A stretch of 64,000 nt of DNA from Pinus tabuliformis. Its lineage: Eukaryota > Streptophyta > Pinopsida > Pinales > Pinaceae. Numbering within the stretch: position 1 is the first letter of the stretch; every line of letters begins with the position of its first letter. Made by a program: the position numbers and the translations under genes. The stretch spans positions 1,019,068,514-1,019,132,513 of the forward strand of contig CM062804.1 in the NCBI GenBank assembly GCA_031772625.1, read 5' to 3'. The notes under the pieces are model-generated. The model made no database searches. It had not been told where the DNA came from and saw only the letters and a list, made by a program, of their open reading frames with translations. Shown here one piece after another: positions 34,087 to 45,672 of the stretch.

Positions 34087-35467
34087 TTGGCTCCATTGGG
34101 GATGGTAGCTCCTTGGAGGTGCCAAGAACATCGTAGACCTAGTAGCCTTATCCATTAGGCATGGAATAAAAAACTCAAACTGAAATGCATGACTAAAAAT
34201 TGACGACTTGATGACACAAAGTGACTTTTATTTAACTAAAAATTGACTCGATACTAAAATGCAAGGACAAACTGGAAAAGATACTCAAAATGGAGCTTAT
34301 TCAATGAAACCTACTCTAACTGTTCCATTCATCACCTAATCAAGTGAAATGAAACAACCAATGCAACCAAGTAAGCATGCTGGCTGCTATTTGAATTCTC
34401 CACAAGTGCTTTCTTATGAACAACAAGAGAGAACTACTAAAAGGCAAATCCCATGAAAACTTGTAAACAGATCCATTGAATAATATGGATTCTCTATCCG
34501 ACTCCAAAAATACTGCATAAGGATCTTGAAATTAATGTGCACTAGGGCTTATCTCATCCAATGGATTACTTTTCTTCTCCTCATACCATGAATGCAAACT
34601 TTCATCTAAGATTTGTGACGAGACTCCTGCTGAAAATGACAAAGAAACCGGCTGTCAGATCAAGTTTATATCAATACTTTTGTCAAGCTCACAGTTAGCT
34701 AATGAAAGAGGACTTTGATTACAAACATCATCCAACACATCAGCTATTGGATCGTGAAAAACTTGAAAAGACTGTTTTAAACCATTTTCTATTGGTTCTA
34801 ATGAGATTGCATGATTTTCTATAGGCTGCTCATTTGAAGATATACTATGCAAATTTCCCTTCAAAAACTGAAATGACTCAAAACAGAATGGTCCGGAATC
34901 GTCTTGCATCATTTGATCATATGTTCTAGCTTCCAAGTCTTCATCTACAACTTGACAATCAATGGCATTTGGGGGCTGCAAATCTAGATATGAGAAGTCT
35001 TGAACAAGGATTTCATTGCCCTCTAGATGGTCCAGATCAAAACTTATCGACGGTTGATTTCTGATTGCACAAAATTTGTCTCTGATGAACTGAAACAAAG
35101 AAAAACAAAAAAGGCAAAGATCCTTCACTTACTTCAACATTTTCTGCACTTTCCTCCTCACTTCCATAGCTGATATGCAATGAATGATCACTGTATTCGA
35201 GCTGATAAAAGTGAACTTCCTCCTTCCACAAACCAGTCTCTGATTTATCTGCAAGACTAGCTTCTGTTTGGAGAACATAATCATCATCATACTGATCAAA
35301 CTGGGGCAAATCATCAGTATAAAACACATCATCAAGAATACATGTCATATCAACAGATCTCTCTTCTCCAAGATTATCTATAAAACAATCATTATCAGAT
35401 CTATGACAACTGGGATAAGAAAGAAAATGTTTTGGATCAGCCACTTGTTTTTCTTCAATCAACGAGC
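34087..35467 (-). pseudogene. element A gag fragment inserted in its own LTR
   Basis: This corresponds to about 11824-13200, that is the gag C-terminal half and its 3' flank. Stops interrupt it (the 157-codon piece 35128-34655 is the longest gag-only part). It begins after a displaced LTR end and stops at AACGAGC near 35467, where LTR sequence resumes. RT template switching is the likely origin. Confidence 0.8.
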
Positions 35468-35642
35468 GAGAGATGAGGAAAACTAGGGTTTCAATTTTAA
35501 GAACACAAAACACCAATCTTAACAAACCAAACCCTAATAGATAAGACAGGATTAATGTACTTACATGTTTAGAGGGAGAAACTAAAAATTTGAGGTGAAT
35601 TGGCAACTTGGTGAAGTTTTGGGCTTGGCTGGGTAGATGCAC
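35037..35642 (-). pseudogene. chimeric LTR-gag ORF (201 codons)
   Basis: The first about 58 codons come from LTR sequence (MHLPSQAQNFTKLPIHLKF). The rest is gag (IEEKQVADPKHFLSYPSCHR onward), joined in frame at the 35467 breakpoint. The ORF exists only because of the rearrangement. It is probably a chance product; translation is not supported. Confidence 0.5.
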
Positions 35643-36902
35643 AACACCTCACATAGGTGCACAACACCTCCCAAATGCGCAGCGCCTGTGCAATTTTACA
35701 CTGGAAAACCTTGCTAGGTGCGCAACGCCTCTTAGATGTGCAACGTCGGCCTCAAATGCGCATCCCCTTTTTGTAGACCACTTTTGAAGGCATTTCTAGT
35801 GTCTAAATTGGGCGCAAGATAGCTCGTTGGAAATCTTGTCAAGTCTACTTTCCAGAACGTCTTGAATTTTTCAATTTGGAGTTCATTTTCCCTATCAAAA
35901 GTCCAATCTCTCAAGGCTGGTCAGAATGTGTAGAATGAGGCTGCCAAAATGCATAGTGTTGTTGCAGTCAACTTTTGAAGGTCTTCCTCAACTCCAAATT
36001 GAGCTCAACTCCAAATTGAGGTCATTCCATCTAGAAGAAAAAGTGATTTTACGAAGGTCACTCCAGAGGTGCAACAACCCTCCTGAGGCAAATGATGTTT
36101 TCAACATTTCTCCCAAACCATGAAACATGTCTAAAAACTGAAAGAGTTTTTTCTTCTTGGGTCAATGATAGACAAAAACCTCTTTCACTTTTGTCAAATT
36201 CATCTTCTATTTCTCAAAAACATCATTTGAATAAAACCTATCCTGATATGTGGAACAGGGGATTTGTAGAAATGAAGGGAAATGAAGGGGATAAGGGGCT
36301 TCTAAATTCTTGAGAAAATTTTGGAAAATAGAGAGGGATGTTAGGAAGCAGTGGAAAGTGGAATTTCAAATATTGAGTGAGGGGAAGGGGTCCAAAAGGG
36401 AAAAACACAGGCCTAGCCTAGAAAATTGTCAAATTGTAGCAATAAGCTAGGGTTTGTGGGAAAATGATGAATTTGAGGGATATCAGTGATGGGAAGTGCT
36501 TAAGAAGGTATATTAAGGATAGGGGAAGGTATATGAACATCAGGATACAAGTTTTGTTGATGATTTTACCATCCAAGAAAAATTACCTTCAAAACCCTAG
36601 GAGAGGGAAATGAGCCTTACCCACGTACAATTGAAGCACGAACAAGGTGTAAAATGACCCATTGGAACCTGAAATGATGATGACAAATTTTTGAATGATG
36701 GTACACTCAGCCGAATGGTGACATGGACCGACACTTGGAAAACTTTGAAAGGAGTGAAAACAAATCCTAGACCTAATACCTAGTGACCAAATTTTACTTG
36801 AAGACTCACTGAAATGACAAAATTTGACTTTGACACCCTAAGACCACTTTGTAAGAGCATGTTTGATTGCTAGTGGAAGGCTTTCAAAGACTGACACTAA
36901 CA
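35468..36902 (-). mobile_element. element A right LTR, part 3
   Basis: LTR sequence resumes at GAGAGATGAGG (counterparts near 9993 and 33262) and runs to ACTAACA at 36902. It therefore duplicates part of 33262-34036. A small duplication plus deletion is seen near 35990-36020 (AACTCCAAATTGAG twice). Confidence 0.8.
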
Positions 36903-36907
36903 GGCAT
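36903..36907. repeat. target-site duplication of element A array (right)
   Basis: GGCAT pairs with GGCAC at 3351-3355. The flanking DNA beyond it is copia LTR, as on the left side. Confidence 0.7.
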
Positions 36908-37144
36908 GATTTTCGAGGCAGAGTTCAATCACAGAAATCATGATAAGTAGTAATTTGTGGTTGCTGGAATTTTTACAGTATATTTCAATACCTCTCTAAA
37001 AGCATTTTCATAAATAAAGAAGAGCTCTCAAACTGGTTTTCCCCAAGAGTTGTAGGGGGGTTTTTCCAGGGTCACATTGGCAAAAAATCACCGTGTTATT
37101 TTCTGTGTGTGGCTGTCATAATTTTGTTGTGTTTTATTTCTGCA
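36903..37144 (+). mobile_element. copia 3' LTR, right part
   Basis: This stretch continues the copia LTR after the inserted array. It carries a typical copia R/U5-like segment with CTCTCAAACTGGTTTTCCCC near 37028. The true 3' end is uncertain: CTGCA at about 37144 is a guess, because the matching 5' LTR lies outside the window. Confidence 0.6.
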
Positions 37145-39219
37145 ATCTTAGCAGTTGTGAAATCTCTAAATTTGTGTTTTCAGAAGATATTGTCATTTCC
37201 AGATTTTAGAATTTTTATCATGCTTGGATTTAAAAATAAATGCATTGAGTGATAAGGAAAACTAATAACCGGAGTGGGGGTTGAAATTGTTCATTGGTTG
37301 GTCTATTTCAGTGCCTTTAGTATGTTCTTCCACTTATTTGGAAAGCATGGATAAGTCCATGCCTTCTAGTTTATTAATTGTTTCTACCCCCAATATAGAA
37401 GCCATTTCCTCTTTTAGTTTATCACTGTCATGTTTGTATATATGTACAATAATTTTTTTATTTTAAAATTAGAAATAAAAAAATAAACCCTAATTTCTTC
37501 TTTTATAATTTTGAAACTAAAAAATAAAAAATACAATTCAAACAAGCAATGGAAACATGTGAAAATCTATAAATTGAGTATGAAATACCTCATTCTCACA
37601 AGAATCAAATCCCTTCGCTTGTTTCCCTCTGTTGCTGCTTAACATTTTTTGGCATCCTAGGGCATTTTTTTTTCCTCTACATTGTCGAAAATCCTTGCTC
37701 CCTATGCTTTGGCGCCTTCCCTCTAACTATTTTAAACAACAGTAGTGAAAAATGGATGGACATGGGTTTGATTTTTGTCTTTGGTAGGGGGTGAAAGAGA
37801 TGCACAAATTAATTTTGTGACTGCTAGAGGCCGAATCACACCCACAAATCAAATTTTTTATTTATTGAAATCCACAAAAAGGGAGGAGAGGTCTGTCAAT
37901 ATCTCTGACCACCATCAATAGAGATCCAATTGATTAGTTATTTTCTTTCATTGCTCCAACCGTGGTTTGCTCCAACTCCGCACAAAACTTCAAATCTCCC
38001 TCTATTTGCAAATAATGAGTATTAGAATGAAAATATGGTGAATGTACTACATTGTTTTGGTTGAATAGTCGGGATACACAATATGTTTATCCATTATGCG
38101 CACCACTTATATAATGACAAGTTTTTTTGGTCTATTCATTGTCATCTTTGCACTTTGCAACGTCAATGTGGGAGGCTTCCATGTTATTGTCATTTTTAAT
38201 GAGGTTTAATTGAATACCGATATTGGATGTGTAATGTGCATATGTGTGAGGGATAATTATAATTATTGGTATAACTATTATACAATTATTATTAATATAA
38301 ATATTAATAAATGTGGTTGATATAAATATTAATAAATGTGCTTAATATACGTTTGTCGACATTTATCAACCACATTTTTTAATGTGGTTGTGCTAGTTGA
38401 ATACCAATATTGGATGTGCAATGTGCATAGGCACATGTGATAAGTTGAAATGTTGGTTGATGTAAAGCTCTATAAATGGTTTTTTGACCTTGCAATGAAG
38501 GGTGTTTATGTTATATTTTCCTAGCCCACTAATGAGTTTGGTGTGATTTCAAACTTTCTAATTTCATTTTAATAGCCAATGCCTCATAATGTAACAATCC
38601 ACTAGTTATAGTCACATACACACATTACTTAATAGCTAATGACTCATAATGTAACAATCTACTAGTTATATTCACACACACACATTTTCACCTTTAAAGG
38701 TTGTGTTGCTTAGTGATTATGTACACATGTGACACAAACATTTTCGATCCTGTCACTCACTCTTTACTCCTTTATAGGGTGGATGGTGGTGTTTAAATTA
38801 TACTAATTATTATATTATATATTGAGTTCATTTAGAAGACTTAAAACTCAAAATTTGAAAAAGGTATATTCTCTAACATATAGGGTCAAAGGATTTTTTT
38901 CTAAATATACAAAAATACAAATATTTAGCAGTTTAAAATTATGGATGAAGGGTTTGAATTAAATTAAATGAAAATATGAAGAAAAAAAAGTAATCCATTA
39001 TTTTTCATAATCCTCATATAAGATTTATAAGAGTTGTTTCATGTCATCATATTGGGAGTAGAAATTAACAAAAAGGGTATATATTGAAAATAGGGGCATT
39101 TTAGTTAGAAAGGTGCAGTGAAAACTAGTTGAGCTTAAATCAATTATGTATTTAGAAAATTGGATGGAGCAACAACGAAGTGCATAGATGTTATGTGACT
39201 AATGTCATTGTTGTGTATT
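37145..39219. other. AT-rich stretch without a gene
   Basis: No ORF of note. It contains AT-rich tracts, a hairpin-forming inverted repeat near 38311-38378 (AATGTGGTTGAT and ATCAACCACATT) and a 60-bp tandem repeat at 38571-38690. The left end of the CACTA relic may lie here, but I could not find its terminal inverted repeat. Confidence 0.5.
38571..38690. repeat. 60-bp tandem repeat, two copies
   Basis: Units begin AATAGCCAATGCCTCATAAT (38571) and AATAGCTAATGACTCATAAT (38631). Both end in an ACACACA-type tract. Confidence 0.75.
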
Positions 39220-40320
39220 ACATGATCTAGAGGAGGCCATGGGCAGAGGATGTGGACGATGTAGACCTACTAAATCAACGAGAGGAAAGTGGGTGGCCAT
39301 AGAATCAAATACAAAATCTGTAGATACAATAAAGGTAAGAAGACAAAGAAACCTCAACCAAAGGAGGATGGTGTTTATGAATTCACAAATTCTACAACAT
39401 AGATGAGATAAAGTTATATAAAATATGTTGTTTTTTTCAAACCCAAAACATGATATTGATATGTAAAACATATGACTAAAGTGAGGCTTTGTGTTGGATA
39501 GTATATTGGTTGAAGTTATATAATTGGTGTACTAAACATCATTGACTATGTTATGTATTATAAGGGCAAGACGAAGCCATGGAAACAAATCATGTCATAT
39601 TAAATAAGGACACAACAGATGTCGCAAGACATCAGGTAATTATCAAATTTTGACTTAAATTAGGAAGCATTTTGTGATATGTCCATCTTTTTTCACAGTA
39701 TTATTAGAATTTATAGTGTATTATCCAACCTTGAAATAAATTAATGCATGTTGTGATATTTTAGATGGAGATTGGAACAAGTGCATAGCCTAAGCGTTCA
39801 ACTAGCAAAAGAAAAAAAACATATGTACATGGGTGTGGACCTAAAATTGTTAAATCACGAAGAACATAGTGGGTGGAAGAGGATATGACAATGGATACTT
39901 CAGACACAACAAATAATTGCACTAAAGAAGAGGTTGGTCAAGACTATAGTACATGGGATGGGATTTGTTAAGTGATATTTGATTATATTTCTTTGAAATT
40001 GATACATTTATGATTTATCCAATTCTTGCCAAACATTAAATAGTGGTTGCGTTTGTCAATAGGTAGAAGATGATGATGAAAGAACGACTACTAATACCCA
40101 AACTGATCCAACTGGGCTATTAATATTTGGATGGGATGATCTAAACCATCCTTTAAACCATACCAAGGAAAAAAGAGAATATTTGAAGAGAACTCTACCA
40201 CCTGAGAAATTTGAACAGTTGATTAGATTCGTATACACTAATGATTGCAATATGCTACCAACTAGAAGCCTTACTGATCATGATGAGCACGACAGTGAAA
40301 ATGCAATGCATGAATAAGTA
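39220..40320 (+). pseudogene. CACTA-type transposon, upstream exon remnants
   Basis: Short coding-like blocks lie between T-rich stretches: GRGCGRCRPTKSTRGKWVA near 39240, GCGPKIVKSRR near 39830 and WDDLNHPLNHTKEKREYLKR near 40130. Donor-like GTAAG or GTAATT follows two of them. They precede the Tnp2 part on the same strand and could be the N-terminal or accessory (TnpA-like) region. Low certainty. Confidence 0.4.
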
Positions 40321-40610
40321 TTGAATAATATGCTTACATGTTTCTTTGGGGATGGAAACAATGATGAAAATAATGATCATATGGTTGACAGTAACAATGG
40401 CAATAGGGGTAATTACCACCAACGTAATGTTGATGATAACAACCTGTTGAAAGACTCCATCAAGAAAGCAACAAAGGCACCTGTGTTCAAATCAGGTGCA
40501 AGTAGAACCTTAAAATTGGCATGCACATTAATATAATTATTAGAAATCAAGTCACTATTTGGTTAGACAAAGGATTCACCACCCTAGTTAAGTGAGTTGA
40601 AATCCATTTC
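40321..40610 (+). pseudogene. Tnp2-type transposase, N-terminal remnant
   Basis: MLTCFFGDGNNDENNDHMVD is followed by KKATKAPVFKSGASRTLKL and LLEIKSLFGWTKDS. The last part matches the 'hLKSxxGWxxxS' region before the zinc-ribbon-like segment of plant En/Spm (CACTA) transposases. It breaks at a stop near 40580. Confidence 0.6.
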
Positions 40611-40792
40611 TTACAATGTAATGTCAATTGGTCTATGTAATTCGTAAACATTCATCAACTTCATTTATATTTATTTAAGGAGATTTTAAAACCATATATT
40701 GTATATGAATAGTAATAATATAGATTGACATATCAAACATATTCATCATAAGTCAAACATTTAATTGATCTAATCTTTGGCAATATTACAGG

Positions 40793-41110
40793 GCACTAAA
40801 AACTAAAATATTTCTGAAGAGAATGTGTTGCCATCAACTTGCAAAGAGGCGTGTTAGTTTTTGGTTGAGCTGGGTATTGAATATAAGAAGCTTTATTCAT
40901 GTAAAAATGATTGCATTTTATACAAAGATGAATATCAAGACAAGGTAGAATGCCTTGTATGAAAATATAAGAGATATCATACAAATGTACAAGGTCCTAC
41001 AGTTCCAAAGAAGGTTTTACGTCACATACCAATTATACCTAGAGAGATAGAGATATGTTCATGTGTGAAAGACATAGAGATATTATATTGCATTTTGATT
41101 TTTTCCTAAA
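40793..41110 (+). pseudogene. Tnp2-type transposase, second remnant
   Basis: The block LGIEYKKLYSCKNDCILYKD, then EYQDKVECLV, a stop, and VPKKVLRHIPIIPREIEICS is the diagnostic 'LGYxxIHxCPNDCxLY...VLRYFPLIPRL' region of Tnp2. One TGA replaces the expected Cys-like position near 40960. Confidence 0.8.
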
Positions 41111-41141
41111 GGTTCATACTAATTTAGTATTCTTATATTAG

Positions 41142-41535
41142 GTGGGTGAAATCCAAGGAGATCCACGAATGTGAAGTGCCAAAATGGAAGAAGGAAATTG
41201 TAGAAATTGTATGTGTATTTGAGAAGGAGCTCCTTACAAATTTCATGGACCTACAAGTTCATTTACTTATACACCTAGATGATGACATTGAAATGGCGAG
41301 TGCCATATCGATGAGGTGGATGTTTTTCTTTGAGAGGTATATGAAAGCTCAAAAGACATGTCTGACAAAAGGCACATCCAGAGGGTTGCATGGTTGAAGG
41401 GTATGTATTCAATGAAGCATTTATCTTCCTATGTGAATTCCTTAGTAAGGAATTCAAAGATGGGCCATGCTTCTGGGATGAAAAATGAGCATTAGATATT
41501 ATTGATGGAGAAACCCACAAATTAATGGTGTTTAA
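41142..41535 (+). pseudogene. Tnp2-type transposase, DUF4218-like domain
   Basis: EVPKWKKEIVEIVCVFEKEL, then DLQVHLLIHLDDDIEMASAI and SMRWMFFFERYMKAQK match the DUF4218 pattern (VHLxVHLxxEAxxxGPVxYRWMYPFER). A frameshift follows near 41390. Downstream text resembles EGYVFNEAFIFLCEFLSKEF in another frame. Confidence 0.85.
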
Positions 41536-41567
41536 GTAGAAATTAGTAAGTAAACTCATGATCATTA

Positions 41568-41587
41568 TGGTTTTTTTTTTTTTTTTT
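41568..41587. repeat. poly-T tract
   Basis: A run of about 19 T residues lies just after the DUF4218-like block. It may be an intron tract or simple repeat. Confidence 0.8.
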
Positions 41588-41783
41588 ATTGTGATCATTA
41601 ATTTACTTTGTAATTTATTTATCAAATTAACAACATTGCCTTTGGAGTTTGAAATAAGCATGTTGACATGTAATAGGTGTAGACAAAAGTGTTATACTCA
41701 ACAAGTTCATTCTATACCACATGGAATTTATGAAAAAATGGATTGATTTGTATGATAAAAAGAGATAAGAAGTCTTAGAAGAA

Positions 41784-42462
41784 ATGAGACAATTTAAAAG
41801 ATTGAAACCAAGGAATACCCTATTTCCTATTGATTTTCAAGGGGAATGGGCCAAAGATTGCACACTAGAATGGGTTATTGAACAAATTCAAAATCAAATA
41901 GAAGATGTAGGTATAGATTCAAACATAACAAAAGATGAAATCAACATGTCTAGAGGATGTGAAAGAAAGGTACAGTTGGAATTTTACATAATGTTGTTTC
42001 CTTACAATTTTGACACTATTAACTATTTTAATATTCATCATTATATTTGTTTTAACCAAAATAAATGGTCTTTCATGGGAAAGGAAATATCCAGCAATGT
42101 GAGCATATGGTTGACATTATCGTGTAGAACATGTAGATGTAAAGAGACAATCCTTCAATTGTGGCATCATGGTTGACTTCAAGAAATTCAGTCGATCAAA
42201 CTCAAAAGATAAGAATATTATTGAAGTTGGGAATCTACAATATGTTGGAAAAATACAAGAAAATTTTGAGTTGGATTACCGCTCTTTTAAATGTTGTATT
42301 TTTAAGTGTAGATGGTATGAAGCATTTGAGAGGACACGAAGGAATGATACCCATAGTGGATTTTTTTCTATAGATTCCTCAAAGTTCCTACCGAGGATAA
42401 GGGGCCTTATGTTCTACCAATTCATTATGAGCAGGTATTTCTTTAACTCAAAGAATTAGAAG
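41784..42462 (+). pseudogene. Tnp2-type transposase, C-terminal remnant (DUF4216-like)
   Basis: Two frames are joined near 42175. The second frame reads GIMVDFKKFSRSNSKDKNII, then VGKIQENFELDYRSFKCCIF and KCRWYEAF, the DUF4216-type core (YYGxLxxIxELxYxxxxVxLFKCxWxD). The order after DUF4218 is as in CACTA transposases. The first frame (41784-42176) is less diagnostic. Confidence 0.78.
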
Positions 42463-42732
42463 TGGTAGTGATCAATAATATATTAATAAATTGTTTATTG
42501 TGAATATATATACGTGTTTATTAATCAATAAAATTGTTATAACATACGTTTGATATATGTATGTACTTGTTCATGTGAAAGTATTTTTCTATGAAGATAT
42601 TTTGGACCCAAAATGGATATTTTTCATACATTATGATCCAATATTAAGGCATGTATTTGATGATGCATTAGTGGATATTGACAAAAACAATGATGGCCAA
42701 TAAAATGAGAGAGAGGGATTAGAGAACATCGA

Positions 42733-42837
42733 ATAAATTTCCATCCACGATGATGTTGAAGATGGTTATGTTCAGGCACAAGAAGACAACATTAATACAA
42801 AGTTACATTATGTTACAAAAGAAAACAATATGGATGG
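42733..42837 (+). pseudogene. transposase tail, part 1 (before element C)
   Basis: A frame beginning ISIHDDVEDGYVQAQEDN runs without stop into the element C junction. The same frame continues after the target duplication at 57089. Confidence 0.65.
42833..42837. repeat. target-site duplication of element C (left)
   Basis: GATGG, identical to 57084-57088. Confidence 0.92.
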
Positions 42838-43900
42838 TGTTAGCCTCCTATTGCAATAGGTGTTCATATTTCATGATTGATTGTTTTACATGCCAAATAT
42901 GTCATCTTTTCATGCTGCAAAGTTCCATATTTCCATCAAATTCCATTTTTGAAGAATCATACCATTTTTGAAGAGTTTCACAGTTAAGGGAAGGCCAAAC
43001 AGCTTAATCTTGGCTTCCCTAGGTTTAAATTTCTTGTTTTAGAATATAGAGAATAAATATCTGTCCAAACTGTTTAATCTTGGCAGATTTGTAGATAGGT
43101 AGAGAATCTTGGGCGCTCAACAGCTTAATCTGAGCCCCGGAAGAAATAAGGATTGATTTAGATAGGAGGACAGCAAAAAGAAAAGTTGAAAAGCTGGGTT
43201 TGCTAGTTCAAGTGCACCCAAACCAAAAAGAAGAAAAAATGTTAGGTAAGTAGGCTGGGTAGGTAGTTTTGTGGTGGCAGAATGAAGAATTGTGATCCAT
43301 TTCATGTTTTCAAGTGTTATATCTAGTCAGATCACAAGTATGAGGCAATTTTCTATTTTGGATCAGCTCAAGCGAGGCATGTCTAACTTCCCCTTCTTCC
43401 TCTTCCCCAAATCATTCACTAACTTCCCCTAAAGAGGTCAAGATCTGCTTGAAATCTCTTAATTTCATCATTTTTCATATTTATTGCCTAGGTAAAGGTC
43501 TACTCACCTTAGGAGTACTCTTATTCACTCTTTGAGTCATTTTCCCCTTTAATAGACTAAGATCTCTAAACTTAGCACTTTCTGATCAACATTCATATTA
43601 ACCTCTAACTCTAATATGTAAATCCCTATCTATTTCCCCTCCCCTTACTAAAAAGCACTAAATAGCTCCCATATGTACATATCCCCTCCCTCTGGTTGAA
43701 AAATAACCATAAACATGCTTGGGAATTGCTAAGTTTATCTGAAACTTAGCAAGAACCCCCTTTTTCCTCCTTAACCACCTTCCAAATGCTTTTGGACCCC
43801 TTCCGATGCATTAATAACCCTTCCAATGCACTAAACCCTTCTTCCGATCATAAAAATCCCCTTTGTATAATAAAAACCCTTCCTCCGATGTATTCCCCCC

Positions 43901-43927
43901 CCTCCGACGCGATATCGCTGTCGGAGG
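43901..43927. promoter_or_regulatory. 27-bp palindrome in element C LTR
   Basis: Arms CCTCCGAC and GTCGGAGG flank a GCGATATCGCT core; GCGATATCGC is itself a perfect palindrome. The second LTR has the same site with CpG decay (54471-54497, core GTGATATCATT). Confidence 0.7.
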
Positions 43928-43973
43928 TGGTAACAATGCTAGCCCATATATATATGCCCCATTTCTTCTTGCC

Positions 43974-43994
43974 CCGATGCGATATCGCTATCGG
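43974..43994. promoter_or_regulatory. 21-bp palindrome in element C LTR
   Basis: CCGAT and ATCGG arms flank GCGATATCGCT. It repeats the core of the palindrome 73 bases upstream and is conserved in the second LTR near 54544. Confidence 0.7.
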
Positions 43995-45664
43995 AGGCTT
44001 CCCCCATCACATTTTCCCTTTATAAATGTATATCCGCCATTTTTTCGAATCTTCCCTTTTATCGTTATAACCTAAGTTTTTTATAAAACTTAGGTTTTAA
44101 TGTAAAAACCCCCTTTTCCGCAATATTTCCCCGCTTACCGCTTTATCGCATCGCATCGCAATATACATATAAAGCCCGCCCCCGGGTTTCCCCGATGGCG
44201 ATATTCCGACTTAATGTCCACCGTCCATCGCCCCCGCCCATCCAACGGTCCACATCATTTCGGCGATCACCCATTTCGGCGATCGCATATATGTAAAACC
44301 CATGTCCCCGCCGATTGCCGAAATGCCGAGTTAATCTCAGCTGCCCATTCGGGCCTGCAGATCAACGGCCCATGTTTTATCGCATCATTCCCATATGGCT
44401 CCAACCAGTGGAGCCGAAAAGTTATAAGGCACGGCATATAGATTTTCGGGTTCCAAAAGGCCTTTTTGTACGGCAAAGAGGGACTGCTCCGATATTCCGG
44501 AGCCGAAATACAATAAATCAGAGCCTAAAAGTGTTCGGGTCCAAAAAGGGGTAGTACTGTACGCTCCGTTTCGTGGCCCGAAAAGCTATAGAATGCAGTG
44601 TTAAAGAGTTTAGGGTCCGATGACCCATTTTCATTAAAATCCTCCAATTGGGTTCCGCCGATAGGCCGGACCCGATTTCAAATAAAGAGGGCCTTAATGC
44701 ATTTTTGGGTCCGCGGACTATATCGCTCATCGGAGGTGTTTTAGGTTGGGACCACCGACCCGCTGATCGCTGATTTAGCACCAGCCATTGGATCAGCCCG
44801 CGCCGGATCCAATGGCCAGGATTTAATCTAATGAACAGTGATCGCTCCCGCCCCATTTTTTATGAAATTTCATGTTTTAAGGCATTTTTTCCTTATAAAA
44901 GGAAAATGGCCATTTTTCACAGGGTTTCTTCCAGCGCCTGCGCCCAGCTCCAGTTAAAGAAAATCATGCATTTCTAAGCCATTTTGGATCACTCCAAAGC
45001 CCAGTTTTGCTTCCGAAAGCCACCCTCAGCCTCAGCACAGTTATCAGGTTGTAGATCCTCCTCTGTTTGGCATTTTTCTCTAGATTAAGCATTATTTTGA
45101 TTGGCCAAACGCCAATAGCATTTCAAAAGGCCACAGAAGTCATTGCAGCACTTATTTTTTCATTTAATTGGCAGATAAAGGGGCGATTTGACAGTTTAAA
45201 GTATATCAGGGAAGAGAAAGAAGCCCGATTCAGTGTCAAAGTGTATCAGGATGCGGCAGAGAGTATCAATGAAGAAATATCAGTGGAAGACTTTAAGGCT
45301 GAAGCAGAAAAACATTAAAGAGCCCCCCAACAAAGTCAATAAAGCATATTTGAGCCATAAAGGCTCACCAACTCACAATTTTGGCCACTTAAGGCAGCAG
45401 AACCACTTGCAGGTGCAGGTGAATGAATTTAAAGCACAGTTATGGCTAAAGAGCTAGCACATAGCGGCAAAGGACTATATTAATCCATTTTTGAGGCTGC
45501 TGTCCCCTGCGCAGCTCATGTAGATATTTTAGGCATTTATTTCAAGCATATGTTAGGTTAGAAGCACTCATTTCATCAGATCTGTTTAAGATCTGTTTTA
45601 TAGATATTTTTGAGATATTTTTCCCTTGAGATCTTCTAAGAGATCTGGTCTGTACATATTTTCC

Positions 45665-45672
45665 CTATAAAA
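45665..45672 (+). promoter_or_regulatory. candidate TATA box of element C LTR
   Basis: CTATAAAAACC occurs here and at 56234 in the other LTR. A second candidate, CCTTATAAAAGG, is near 44892. Which one drives transcription is not clear from sequence. Confidence 0.4.

Larger units (their letters stand above)
3356..36902 (-). mobile_element. element A array: gag-only Ty3/gypsy, LTR-int-LTR-int-LTR
   Basis: Three LTRs (3356-4028, 6624-11823, 14417-36902 with insertions) alternate with two internal regions (4029-6623, 11824-14416), all read on the minus strand. Each LTR starts TGTTAGGG and ends ACTAACA on the plus strand, so TG...CA ends are present. Each internal region has a PBS-like site next to the LTR and one gag gene, but no protease, RT or integrase. 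The layout is what unequal recombination between LTRs of neighbouring or identical copies produces. A single 5-bp target duplication flanks the array. Its right LTR holds nested element B. Confidence 0.85.

Noticed and set aside
38311-38378. MITE ends from inverted repeat AATGTGGTTGAT
   Set aside because: Only a short hairpin in AT-rich DNA; no target duplication or further terminal repeat.
43786-44856. Frames of up to 112 codons in the element C LTR (for example 44518-44856 minus)
   Set aside because: They lie in non-coding LTR with palindromes, recur in the other LTR only because LTRs are duplicated, and show no domain.
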